The notes under the pieces: model-generated | The model's database searches: none | Seen by the model: the letters and a program-made list of their open reading frames with translations, nothing else | Told to the model about the DNA's origin: nothing | NCBI RefSeq assembly: GCF_007860105.1 | Contig: NZ_SJPU01000001.1 | Coordinates: 2,143,015 to 2,207,014, forward strand | Reading direction: 5' to 3' | From: Allorhodopirellula heiligendammensis | Lineage (GTDB): Bacteria > Planctomycetota > Planctomycetia > Pirellulales > Pirellulaceae | DNA: 64,000 nt | Translations under genes and position numbers: made by a program | Shown: piece after piece, positions 7,932 to 16,160 of the stretch | Numbering within the stretch: position 1 is the first letter of the stretch | Layout of the letters: the number at the start of each line of letters is the position of its first letter

Positions 7932-8807
7932 ATGCCACCTGAAACCGCCTCCCCGTCCGCACTCGAGTACGTATGCCGCTACGGCAGCATGCGACTGTTA
8001 GGTGTAATGAGCGCCAAAGAAGCGTTTCGTTACGGTGAGGAAGTCGTCATTCATAGCGACCGAGGCACTGAGATTGGCACAGTGCTCTGCGAAGCCACGA
8101 CGGCAGCGATTAGCGGGTTACACGAACCGACAAGCGGCCGCATTCTTCGCAGGCTCGATTCGACGGATCGCGGGGATTGGTCACAGATGTCAGAGATGAC
8201 ACGCCGCGACCTCGCAGCCTGCCAACCGCACGTGGACAGATTAAAACTGCCCATGCAGTTAATCGATGTCGAGCGGTTGCTCGGTGGCGAGCGGGTCGTC
8301 ATCTACTTCATATCCGAATCGCGGGTCGATTTCCGTGCGCTGGTCAAGCTGCTCGGTAAGGAATTTCAGACACGCATCGAAATGCGTCAGATCGGGATCC
8401 GCGAAGAGGCCAAGCTACTGGCGGATTTCGGCGATTGTGGCCAGGAGGTCTGTTGCAGCCGCTTTCTTAGCAAGATGCCTCCGGTATCGATGAAAATGGC
8501 AAAGCTACAGCGTGCTTCACTCGACCCGACCAAAATTTCGGGGCGCTGCGGGCGTCTGAAGTGTTGTTTGCGATATGAGTTTGACACCTATGAATCGTTG
8601 GCAGAGGAACTACCGCCGATCGGGAGCAAGATCCTGACCCGTGACGGGTCGTGCCGAGTGGTCGCTCAGGACATTTTGGCGGGGCAGCTCATCGTTCACA
8701 CCGAGGACCAGCGCCGGATCATGGTCCCCAAGGGCGACGTGATCCAGGTTCTCGTGGTGGGCACGGGGCCACCGGTACGCGGGAAAAAGAAACCACGTCC
8801 CGCATAG
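7932..8807 (+). CDS. PSP1 domain protein, RicT/YaaT-like
   Basis: A 291-residue protein of the PSP1/RicT (YaaT) family. The family signature is a set of cysteines that bind an Fe-S cluster in the Bacillus Ric complex: here Cys169, Cys174 and Cys175 (GDCGQEVCC) and Cys206, Cys211 and Cys212 (GRCGRLKCC). All are present, along with the conserved KMAKLQ and DPTKISG. In firmicutes RicT works with RicA and RicF in RNA processing by RNase Y; whether the partners exist here is not visible. The role in a planctomycete is therefore inferred only at family level. The start ATG at 7932 is followed by a variable N-terminus. Confidence 0.85.
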   Translation: MPPETASPSALEYVCRYGSMRLLGVMSAKEAFRYGEEVVIHSDRGTEIGTVLCEATTAAISGLHEPTSGRILRRLDSTDRGDWSQMSEMTRRDLAACQPHVDRLKLPMQLIDVERLLGGERVVIYFISESRVDFRALVKLLGKEFQTRIEMRQIGIREEAKLLADFGDCGQEVCCSRFLSKMPPVSMKMAKLQRASLDPTKISGRCGRLKCCLRYEFDTYESLAEELPPIGSKILTRDGSCRVVAQDILAGQLIVHTEDQRRIMVPKGDVIQVLVVGTGPPVRGKKKPRPA

Positions 8808-8939
8808 ATTCAACAGCGTCTGGAGTGTTACCCCCCAGCGATCACGAGTACAATTCAAATCAATCGGAGCGATATTTCTTCCCGGCAATCCGATTCAATT
8901 TTAATCTGCTCTCATTTTTTCTCTTGCCGAATTCACGCC

Positions 8940-9365
8940 ATGTCCTCGCCACTCAAAGCCATGCGGGATCTCCTCCGTGACGATCCCCGCTACAAGCTCG
9001 AAGCCTATCAATTCATCCGTGAGTCGCTGCAATACGCCCACGAGAATCTCGACCGGATCGGCCCGTTGGGGTATTGCCACGGTGACGAGCCCGACGTTGA
9101 CGCCCCGCGACACCTGACCGGGCAACAACTCTGCGAGGCATGTCGACTCTATGCGATCGATCAATATGGGTATCTCGCCCACATGGTCCTCGGACGCTGG
9201 GGGCTCCACTCGACAAGCGATTTTGGCGAGCTGGTTTACAACTTGATTCGCATTGAGCAGATGCGCAAAAGCGAGACCGACCGCCGCGAAGATTTCAACG
9301 ACGTTTATTCCTTCGACCAAGCATTTCAGCCTCAATTCGAATTGGTTACCGATGATGCTGAGTAA
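8940..9365 (+). CDS. Minf_1886 family protein
   Basis: This 141-residue protein matches the Minf_1886 family found in the Planctomycetota-Verrucomicrobiota-Chlamydiota superphylum. It has the pattern YKLEAYQFIRESLQYA, then HLTGQQLCEACRLYAIDQYG, YLAHMVLGRWGLHSTSDFGE and a C-terminal acidic tail (DFNDVYSFDQAF). The function is unknown. The protein is cytosolic and helical. Its stop overlaps the start of the downstream methyltransferase gene, so the two are probably translated together. Confidence 0.85.
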   Translation: MSSPLKAMRDLLRDDPRYKLEAYQFIRESLQYAHENLDRIGPLGYCHGDEPDVDAPRHLTGQQLCEACRLYAIDQYGYLAHMVLGRWGLHSTSDFGELVYNLIRIEQMRKSETDRREDFNDVYSFDQAFQPQFELVTDDAE

Positions 9366-10215
9366 GCGTCCCGCGGCGCTGGGCCAGCGTGTCGCCTGCC
9401 TGTTCATTGTCTGCGGCACTTGCCTGTACAGCACGCTGATACTGCATGGCGATGAGCCGAAATTGTCGGGCGAAAGCTCAACAATGATTCAGGTCGAATC
9501 CGGGCGCCCCGATGAGCAGGCACGCCGGACGTACATGGGACGCATCGTCGCTCAGCCGATGTCGCATCTCGGTGCGAGTTGGTTGGTTCGCCCTGAGCGA
9601 AACGACGAGGAGAACGCACTGGAGGCGTTGAATGAACTCAACCTCGAACCCGGCATGACTGTCGTGGACCTTGGTTGCGGCAATGGGTATTGGACCCTTC
9701 CGATGGCGCGGAAGTGCGCCGCCCCTGCCGAGGCGGATGCGAACGGTACTGAGCCTGGACGTGGTGCGGTCGGTCAGGACGCACTGGCAGGTCAAGTGTT
9801 GGCGGTGGACATCCAAGCTGAGATGCTGCAAAAGCTCCGGCAGAACATGCTACGGGCCGGAGTTGCCAATATTCAACCTGTGCGCGGCAAGGTAGACGAT
9901 CCCCAATTGCCCGTTGGCAAAGTTGACTTGGTGCTGTTGGTGGATGTGTACCATGAGTTCTCCCACCCCCAGTCGATGTTGTGGGCGATCCGGCGTAGTT
10001 TGAAACCGAACGGGGTGATCGCATTATTAGAATACCGAGCAGAAGATCCGGCGGTACCGATCAAACCGCTGCATAAAATGTCGAAGCAACAGATCATGAA
10101 GGAATATGCCGCGTCCAACTTAAAGCTCGTGCGGGAGTACAACGATCTCCCATGGCAGCACTTGATGTTTTTTGCCCGCGATGACAGCCCATTGCCTGAG
10201 ATCGCGCCTGAGTAG
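9352..10215 (+). CDS. Exported or membrane-anchored class I SAM-dependent methyltransferase
   Basis: From the tandem ATG codons at 9352/9355 the protein has about 287 residues. Residues 15-35 are hydrophobic (VACLFIVCGTCLYSTLIL), a signal peptide or anchor. The Rossmann domain follows: motif I VVDLGCGNGYW at residues 104-114, an acidic motif II in VLAVDIQAEM, and VDLVLLVDVYHEF as the post-II/motif III region. A ~25-residue insertion (AEADANGTEPGRGAVGQDA) separates motifs I and II. A methyltransferase with an export signal is unusual but recurs in planctomycetes. The open frame extends upstream to 9253, but that part lies inside the Minf_1886 gene. Overlap with that gene is 14 bases. The substrate is unknown. 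Confidence 0.8.
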   Translation: MMLSKRPAALGQRVACLFIVCGTCLYSTLILHGDEPKLSGESSTMIQVESGRPDEQARRTYMGRIVAQPMSHLGASWLVRPERNDEENALEALNELNLEPGMTVVDLGCGNGYWTLPMARKCAAPAEADANGTEPGRGAVGQDALAGQVLAVDIQAEMLQKLRQNMLRAGVANIQPVRGKVDDPQLPVGKVDLVLLVDVYHEFSHPQSMLWAIRRSLKPNGVIALLEYRAEDPAVPIKPLHKMSKQQIMKEYAASNLKLVREYNDLPWQHLMFFARDDSPLPEIAPE

Positions 10216-10351
10216 TTGCGAGAAAGGCGAACAGTTTTTGATGGCCGTTGGTTTGGAATCGCGTAAGTGTGTCGCCCGGAACGGCAACGTCGAATGCCGA
10301 GAGTTCACGGGCAGGTTTCGATTAATACCGTGCCCCGGTTCGAGGGTCTAA

Positions 10352-11002
10352 ATGTCACCCAATCGAGCCAAAATGGTCAGCAACCTGCGCGTCATCAAAC
10401 TCGGCGGCAGTTTGCTAACCCTGCCTACCCTCAGCTCTCAATTTCAGCAGTGGTGCCGGGCGAATCCGCACCCCCGAAGCCTGATCATCGTGGGCGGCGG
10501 AGGTCTCGTCGATGCCGTCCGCATGATCGACCGCGCAAACCCGCTTAGAGAGGATTTTGCTCACTGGGTATGCATCGATCTGATGCAGCATTCGGCTCGT
10601 CTGGCGCACGAAATACTAGCAGGCGTTGGGTTGATTGAAACGGCCAACGAGTTACAGCGGTTCCTAGCGGAGCGTCACTCGCCGACGGCACTGCCGAACG
10701 TTTCGATTGTCCAGATCGGCCTGTGTTTCGAAAGATGTCATCCGAACATGGGCCTGCCCGAGAGTTGGGATGTGACCTCGGACGCATTAGCCGCCGCATT
10801 CGCAATAATGCATGGTGCTCAAGAATTGGTCATGATGAAATCTTGCGACGCATCAGGGGAGGGAGGGCAGTTGGAGTCACTCGTTAGGGCCGGAGTCGTC
10901 GATCCCCATTTTGCGGAACTTGCAAAATCCATCAATCACACCCACTTCGTCAATTTGAGAGCTTTGGGAAGTGTCCAAACTCCACGAAAAAACCTCGCAT
11001 AA
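10352..11002 (+). CDS. Amino acid kinase family protein, MfnE-like
   Basis: A 216-residue amino-acid-kinase fold protein: VIKLGGSLL near residues 14-22, LIIVGGGGLVDAVRM near 48-62, and WDVTSDALAAAFA with ELVMMKSCDA in the second half. The short length and the WDVTSDALAAA motif are like the archaeal/methylotroph group that includes MfnE, the kinase of methanofuran biosynthesis, rather than aspartate or acetylglutamate kinase. Many planctomycetes carry the archaeal-type tetrahydromethanopterin/methanofuran C1 pathway, so a role in making that cofactor is a plausible inference. No other C1 gene lies beside it. The stop codon lies inside the terminator hairpin shared with the tRNA gene. An alternative start is 10373. 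Confidence 0.65.
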   Translation: MSPNRAKMVSNLRVIKLGGSLLTLPTLSSQFQQWCRANPHPRSLIIVGGGGLVDAVRMIDRANPLREDFAHWVCIDLMQHSARLAHEILAGVGLIETANELQRFLAERHSPTALPNVSIVQIGLCFERCHPNMGLPESWDVTSDALAAAFAIMHGAQELVMMKSCDASGEGGQLESLVRAGVVDPHFAELAKSINHTHFVNLRALGSVQTPRKNLA

Positions 11003-11026
11003 CACGTAGGTTTTGCGAGGTTTTTC
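10987..11026. terminator. Bidirectional terminator between kinase gene and tRNA-Ser
   Basis: AAAAACCTCGCA pairs with TGCGAGGTTTTT, a 12-bp stem with a 13-base loop, flanked by A-run and T-run on either side. It can therefore work for transcription from the left (kinase gene) and from the right (tRNA-Ser on the minus strand). The kinase stop codon (11000-11002) falls in the loop. Confidence 0.85.
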
Positions 11027-11033
11027 GTTGTAG

Positions 11034-11116
11034 CGGAGGACACGAGACTCGAACTCGCAGCCCCTTGCGGGGTACCTCAGTTCCAGTGAGGCCGCTCACC
11101 AATTCGCTTATCCTCC
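11034..11116 (-). tRNA. tRNA-Ser (GGA anticodon)
   Basis: Reading the minus strand, acceptor GGAGGAT pairs with GTCCTCC (final pair is T-G). The anticodon arm is CCTCA-CTGGAAC-TGAGG, giving anticodon GGA. A long class II variable arm (TACCCCGCAAGGGGCT) and T-arm GCGAG-TTCGAGT-CTCGT follow. The long variable arm and GGA anticodon identify a serine tRNA decoding UCC/UCU. The 3' CCA is not encoded. The downstream terminator on this strand is the hairpin at 10987-11026. Confidence 0.9.
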
Positions 11117-11390
11117 CTCTATCGATCCTGTGCCGGGCGGCGCGTCCCACGACAGCCTGTCGGCATCGCATGCAACGGCTCGCTCGTCACTGAATCGAGC
11201 TCGCTCAAAAATTGACTTTGAACGAACAGGTGATAGTTTGCAGTACCGGTCCGATTTTGGCAACACCTGCCCGAATTTTCGGACTTAAATGTGCACAGGA
11301 AGTAAGAAAAAATGACTTTCTGGCGATTTGATGTGGCCGTTTCGCTACAATCATTGGGTTCGCAAACTCGAAATTCATAGGATGGCATCC

Positions 11391-12971
11391 ATGCGAGATG
11401 ATATATCGCCAACGCCTCATCAATCCGGTTCGCGCCCAGCAAGTATGCGTGGCGAAGACGAACGCGCGCGAGAACTCATCGCGTTTCGAGTGACCGTTGA
11501 CCAGCCTGAGGGTCATTCGCTTATCTCGGTTGACGATGCTGAGCCTCGCGCGGTGGAACATGATGGTAGTGATCGTGGCGAACGCGAACATGGTTCGATG
11601 CAAGCGACCGAGATCGAAGGGCGGGACGAGATCGAAGGGCAGGACGAGATCGAAGGCAGGGAACCGATCAACATCCAGGCCATCGATGGCCTGGTGCAAA
11701 TTGACGAGTTTGCCGCTTGTCCGCCTCCCATGCCAATTGAACCACCTCCCATTTGCAAAGCAGGTGGCGCGGAGGAACAACCGCAGGCGATTGAAGAGTC
11801 TGCTCCGGCACGAACCGACAACAGTCCAATCGTGCAGAGTCTGACCTTGATCGCCTCGATGGTCGTGATGCTATTGATCGCACGATTCAGCGTACCGCGA
11901 ATTGTGGAAGAGGTTCGTTACTCCTGGCATCGAGGCGAACTGCGGGCTGAATACGAAACTGGAGGCGAAGGCCTGAAGAACGTCTCGCTGGATTCGCTCA
12001 GTCGCGCCTACGAAATGGTGACGTCGGTGGTCGCGCCTTCGGTGGTGCATATCGACGTCAAACGCAAACCAACCGCCACTGACGAACAGATGCAAAAGTT
12101 GCTTGGTGGTGAATTTTTCGGCATGTCGGATCAGGGTAGCGGCGTCGTCGTCGACGAAGATGGCCACGTTCTGACGAATCGGCACGTCATCGCGGGGGGA
12201 GAATCCATCTCACTCACATTGAGTGATGGCCGGCGATTGCCCGCGCGCGTCGTGGGCACCGATGCATTGACGGACCTCGCTGTGCTCAAGGTTGAAGCGG
12301 ATCGATTGATGCCGATCCGTTGGGGTGACAGTGACAAACTGCGCGTCGGATCGCCAGTGTGGGCTGTCGGCAGCCCGTTCGGCCTCGATCGAACGATCAC
12401 GTTTGGCATCCTCAGCGGAAAGCATCGGTGGGTTCGGGCCGGTGAGCAGCACGGCGCGAGTGGTCGCTATCAAGATTTCATGCAAAGTGATGTCGCGGTC
12501 AATCCAGGTAATAGCGGTGGCCCACTCGTCGATGCCAAAGGCACGCTCGTGGGGATTAACACGGCGATCGTAGGAGACACGTATCAAGGCGTCAGCTTTT
12601 CCATTCCGAGTAATCTGTCAAAGCAGATTTATGAGTCAATCCGGGACACCGGGCGGGTCCAACGCGGGTACCTGGGCGTGAGCCTACAAGAGGTTCCGGA
12701 CGAGTTGTTGACCACTGAAAACACCCGCGTACGCGGGGCCATCATCAATGGAATCGCTGGGCCTGGATCGCCCGGTGGCGTAGCCGGCCTCATGACCGGT
12801 GACATGGTGCGCCGCGTCGACGGTGTTGAGATTCAGGATGTCGGTCACTTAATGCGGATCGTCGGTGCGGCCGGCTCCGGCACACCCATTCAGTTGGACG
12901 TCCAGCGCGGCGACGAGGAATTGCAACTCACGGTCAATTTGGGTAACCGTCCCTTTGAGCTGGATCACTGA
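11391..12971 (+). CDS. HtrA/DegP-like membrane-anchored serine protease with PDZ domain
   Basis: From the ATG at 11391, preceded by AGGATGG, the protein has 526 residues; in-frame starts at 11328 and 11382 are alternatives. Order: a long acidic cytoplasmic N-terminus (1-145) with a short repeat (EIEGRDEIEGQDEIEGRE), one transmembrane helix (about 147-166), a trypsin-like domain and one C-terminal PDZ domain (about 420-520). The catalytic triad is complete: His265 in LTNRHVIAGG, Asp295 in TDLAVL, Ser375 in GNSGGPL. HtrA proteases degrade or refold misfolded envelope proteins under stress. An ECF sigma factor gene follows 38 bases on, on the same strand, and may be co-transcribed. The acidic N-terminus is unusual for the family. 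Confidence 0.9.
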   Translation: MRDDISPTPHQSGSRPASMRGEDERARELIAFRVTVDQPEGHSLISVDDAEPRAVEHDGSDRGEREHGSMQATEIEGRDEIEGQDEIEGREPINIQAIDGLVQIDEFAACPPPMPIEPPPICKAGGAEEQPQAIEESAPARTDNSPIVQSLTLIASMVVMLLIARFSVPRIVEEVRYSWHRGELRAEYETGGEGLKNVSLDSLSRAYEMVTSVVAPSVVHIDVKRKPTATDEQMQKLLGGEFFGMSDQGSGVVVDEDGHVLTNRHVIAGGESISLTLSDGRRLPARVVGTDALTDLAVLKVEADRLMPIRWGDSDKLRVGSPVWAVGSPFGLDRTITFGILSGKHRWVRAGEQHGASGRYQDFMQSDVAVNPGNSGGPLVDAKGTLVGINTAIVGDTYQGVSFSIPSNLSKQIYESIRDTGRVQRGYLGVSLQEVPDELLTTENTRVRGAIINGIAGPGSPGGVAGLMTGDMVRRVDGVEIQDVGHLMRIVGAAGSGTPIQLDVQRGDEELQLTVNLGNRPFELDH

Positions 12972-13009
12972 TGGTCGGCAAGACCAACAATTGACCGGCC
13001 GAGAGGGAA

Positions 13010-14248
13010 ATGGCTCATTCCGTTCATCAGCAAATCGAACAACTTTTCGAGCAATCGTCTCGGCAGGTGTTCGCTTCCTTGGCACGTCTGCTACGCGACC
13101 TGGACCTGGCCGAAGATGCGATGCAGGAAGCTTTTGCCTCCGCTGCGGACCAGTGGCCGCGAGATGGAATGCCCGAAAACCCCATCGCCTGGCTCGTATC
13201 GACAGGTCGGTTTAAGGCGATCGATGTCATCCGTCGGCGCGAAAAATTAAATGAAATCAGTCCGTCGTTGGCGGCAAGATTACAGGCGGTGACGGCGTCG
13301 AACCTGCAGCGTTCGGGTGCAGAAATCGAAGATGATCGCTTGCGATTAATCTTCACCTGCTGTCATCCCGCGATCGATGTGAAAGTCCAAGTTCCGCTGA
13401 CCTTGCGAGAGGTCTGCGGGCTGACAACCGAAGAAATTTCGCGAGCATTTCTAACGACTCCCGCAACGATGGCCCAGCGCATTGTTCGTGGCAAGGCCAA
13501 GATCCGTGATGCTGCGATCCCGTTTGCGATCCCCGGGATCGCCGACTTGCCCGACCGACTTGGCGCTGTCCTGTCTGTGATCTACCTGATTTTTAATGAG
13601 GGATATTCCGCGTCGAGTGGCCACTCGATCACACGTGCGGATCTATCGAGTGAGGCCATTCGATTGTGTCGACTCGTGCTCGCGCTCATCGACGACACCG
13701 AAGTAATGGGGCTGCTGGCGCTGATGTTAATCCACGAGTCTCGGCGGGAAGCTCGTCAAACGGCGGGCGGTGACATCGTGCTACTTGAAGATCAGGATCG
13801 AACGCAATGGGATCGCGTCATGATCGCGGAGGGAGAAGAGCTGATCTCGCGTTCATTGACGCGTCGCCGGATTGGTGTCTATACCATTCAAGCTGCCATT
13901 TCTGCTGTGCATGCCCGAGCCGCCAGTGCCGACCAAACGGATTGGCAGCGAATCGTTTCTCTCTACGATCTACTCCTGCAGCTTGAGCCCTCCCCTGTCG
14001 TGGAGCTCAATCGCGCCGTCGCGATCGCGATGCGTGACGGTCCAGCAGCAGGTCTCGAGCTCGTTGACGCAATTTTGGAGCGTGGCGAATTGAGCCGTTA
14101 CGCACTGGCCCACTCCGCACGTGGTGAGCTGCTGCGTCGGACCGGGAACGCAGATATCGCTAAACAAGCATTTGAAACTGCGTTGACACTGACGACGCAA
14201 GAATCCGAACGCCGGTTTTTGATCGCCAAGTTGGAAGGAATTCACTAG
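13010..14248 (+). CDS. ECF RNA polymerase sigma factor, ECF42-like
   Basis: A 412-residue extracytoplasmic-function sigma factor. Region 2 covers about residues 8-80 (LARLLRDLDLAEDAMQEAF and the DNA-melting RFKAIDVIRRRE), region 4 about 110-175 (LTLREVCGLTTEEISRAF). The remaining ~230 residues are a helical C-terminal extension containing YLIFNEGYSASSG and TPR-like repeats, which is the hallmark of the ECF42 group. ECF42 factors have no anti-sigma and are linked to DGPF (YCII) proteins; a DGPF gene lies about 7.3 kb to the left. The extension is thought to control the sigma factor. It starts 38 bases after the HtrA gene. Confidence 0.85.
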   Translation: MAHSVHQQIEQLFEQSSRQVFASLARLLRDLDLAEDAMQEAFASAADQWPRDGMPENPIAWLVSTGRFKAIDVIRRREKLNEISPSLAARLQAVTASNLQRSGAEIEDDRLRLIFTCCHPAIDVKVQVPLTLREVCGLTTEEISRAFLTTPATMAQRIVRGKAKIRDAAIPFAIPGIADLPDRLGAVLSVIYLIFNEGYSASSGHSITRADLSSEAIRLCRLVLALIDDTEVMGLLALMLIHESRREARQTAGGDIVLLEDQDRTQWDRVMIAEGEELISRSLTRRRIGVYTIQAAISAVHARAASADQTDWQRIVSLYDLLLQLEPSPVVELNRAVAIAMRDGPAAGLELVDAILERGELSRYALAHSARGELLRRTGNADIAKQAFETALTLTTQESERRFLIAKLEGIH

Positions 14249-14323
14249 CGAGCAGGGCCAACTACCTGCCACAGAGTCGCATCCTGTATCACTCCAACCT
14301 TGAGTGACATTAAATCCGGGCGC

Positions 14324-16009
14324 TCACGACAGCACGTAGCGGGGGTCACTCAATCTCGCTTGAGCACGATACGCTTTTGCGGCCGCTTCGGGATAAATTG
14401 CGTTGATCATGGCACCGGTGGAAAGTTCGAATCCAGCCATCCGGGAGACCCGTGGGAAGATATCCATTGCCCAGTGCTGTGATTCCGGAGCGCCGTTGAA
14501 GGCGACCGGGCAGGTATGGATAAGCATGTTGTAAGCGGTGCCAGGCCGCAGTGCTTCGAGCCAGCGTACAATCCGCAGAGTCAAACGCGCCAGTTCGGCG
14601 AGCGGGCGAGCTCTTAGATCGCTGAAACAGGGCAGGTGCTCCTTCGAGGTGACCCGCACCTGCATAGGAAAGCGACTGGCAAAGGGACAGTAGGCTACAA
14701 ACGAGTCTGTTTGGCTGACCACTCGGCTCTTCAATTCAATTTCGCCCCGCAACAGGTCGCATTGCAGGCAGGATCCGACACGGGCATGGTGTGCTTGCAG
14801 GCGACGGGTTACCTGTTGCACGAGGCCGGGCACTCGATTCGTGGCAATTAATTGTGAGTGACTGTGCTGCAGAGATGCGCCTGCGTCGCGGCCGACATTT
14901 TTAAAAATGCTCACGTGCTGCACGCCCGGCACGTTTCTCCAGAAGCGGACGCGTTCGGCGTAGGCCGCGAAGACGAGCGAAACCTCGGCGGTGTTGAGCT
15001 CGCCAAGTGACTCGGTGTGTCGTGGTGACTCGATGATGACCTCGTGCCCACCGCGAGCGGCGTCGCATGGGAAGAGCTTGCTAGCCGAGGAGGCCCGGCG
15101 GCGGGACCCCGTGGACGGATGCACGGTTTGTGCGTGTTGGTAGGACGTCAGTGCTGTATTGGAGCGGTGCATGCGAGCCGAGACAGGCATGGCTTCGTTC
15201 TCAGTGCACTGTTCGTCGCCCTCCGAGTCTGGCGTTCGAACCCCAGCATCCTCGAGACGTGTCACTGCGGGATAGAGATTGGGAACGACTCGCACTGACC
15301 AACTTTCAGCTTGATCACCAGTGACGGAAGTCGCGACGGCGTGCGATGCGCTCACATCGTCAAGTTTCGCCACCCACACTGGATCAGGCGTTCGATCTTC
15401 CTTTCCCGAACAGAACGGACAGTCAATATCAGCGTTGGGCTTGTGCGAGTGGTTGGCGTATTGATCGGGACGCTGGGAACGCGTCGTGGCGAACCAGGTC
15501 CATTCGCCGGTGATCAAGTCCAACCGAGATTGACCAGCCTGGGGATCGAGCATTTCTGCTTCAACCGGCGAGGAGCCGGGGGTGGACCGCATCTGAGCGT
15601 CGGGGGATTGTAAATCAATTGCCTCTGCGGAAGCTCGTGAATCAGCTCCTGCACGGGCAACGATTGTGGGGATTCTTCCAGAGTCGTTCAGTGATTTGTC
15701 CGTCGGGCACTGCGTGGGAGGCTCCGCCGTCGAACAAGGCCCCGAAAAAACTGCTTTTAGGTTGCACAGTCGGCTGTCGGTGCCACCCAGATTCGATGGT
15801 TGGGGATAGCGCACGCTCGCATCCTCAGCAGCCTGATCGGATCCACAGGGGGCATGATCTGGCTCCCGCGCGGGCACTGTTTCTGCAACTGATTGAGCCA
15901 ATGTATCGCCTTCATGCCGACGCGATTCTCGATCGCTCAATCGGAGCTTTCGACTGTCACGTCGCACACGTAAGCGTCCGCCATTGAGATCGACTCGCGA
16001 TATGGGCAT
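14324..16009 (-). CDS. galT: Galactose-1-phosphate uridylyltransferase-like protein with N-terminal extension
   Basis: The HIT-type GalT core begins near residue 155 (QSRLDLITGEWTWFATTRSQ). A zinc ligand pair Cys197/Cys200 (CPFC) and the catalytic signature FKNVGRDAGASLQHSHSQ with His382, His384 and Gln386 are present, followed by the C-terminal GFELSTGAMIN typical of GalT. The enzyme exchanges UDP-glucose and galactose-1-phosphate in the Leloir pathway. Two oddities: residues 1-150 are low complexity, and residues about 255-315 insert another disordered stretch between VVPNLYPAV and GGHEVIIESPRH. A start at 15553 (M153) would remove the N-terminal stretch; the longer reading is given because the frame is open. 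It lies next to glgA on the same strand. Confidence 0.7.
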   Translation of the reverse strand: MPISRVDLNGGRLRVRRDSRKLRLSDRESRRHEGDTLAQSVAETVPAREPDHAPCGSDQAAEDASVRYPQPSNLGGTDSRLCNLKAVFSGPCSTAEPPTQCPTDKSLNDSGRIPTIVARAGADSRASAEAIDLQSPDAQMRSTPGSSPVEAEMLDPQAGQSRLDLITGEWTWFATTRSQRPDQYANHSHKPNADIDCPFCSGKEDRTPDPVWVAKLDDVSASHAVATSVTGDQAESWSVRVVPNLYPAVTRLEDAGVRTPDSEGDEQCTENEAMPVSARMHRSNTALTSYQHAQTVHPSTGSRRRASSASKLFPCDAARGGHEVIIESPRHTESLGELNTAEVSLVFAAYAERVRFWRNVPGVQHVSIFKNVGRDAGASLQHSHSQLIATNRVPGLVQQVTRRLQAHHARVGSCLQCDLLRGEIELKSRVVSQTDSFVAYCPFASRFPMQVRVTSKEHLPCFSDLRARPLAELARLTLRIVRWLEALRPGTAYNMLIHTCPVAFNGAPESQHWAMDIFPRVSRMAGFELSTGAMINAIYPEAAAKAYRAQARLSDPRYVLS

Positions 16010-16160
16010 GGTGGCTTCCGTTTGGTCAGGGGCAGATTAGCAGGTGCATGCTCTTTGGGTTCCGCAGGCGCGGGGGATCGTCAACCGCTTATTCTACGGA
16101 ATTTTTTAATCCTGATAGGGGGTAAATTGCTAGCATTCCTCTTCACAGTCCTGGTGGGGG

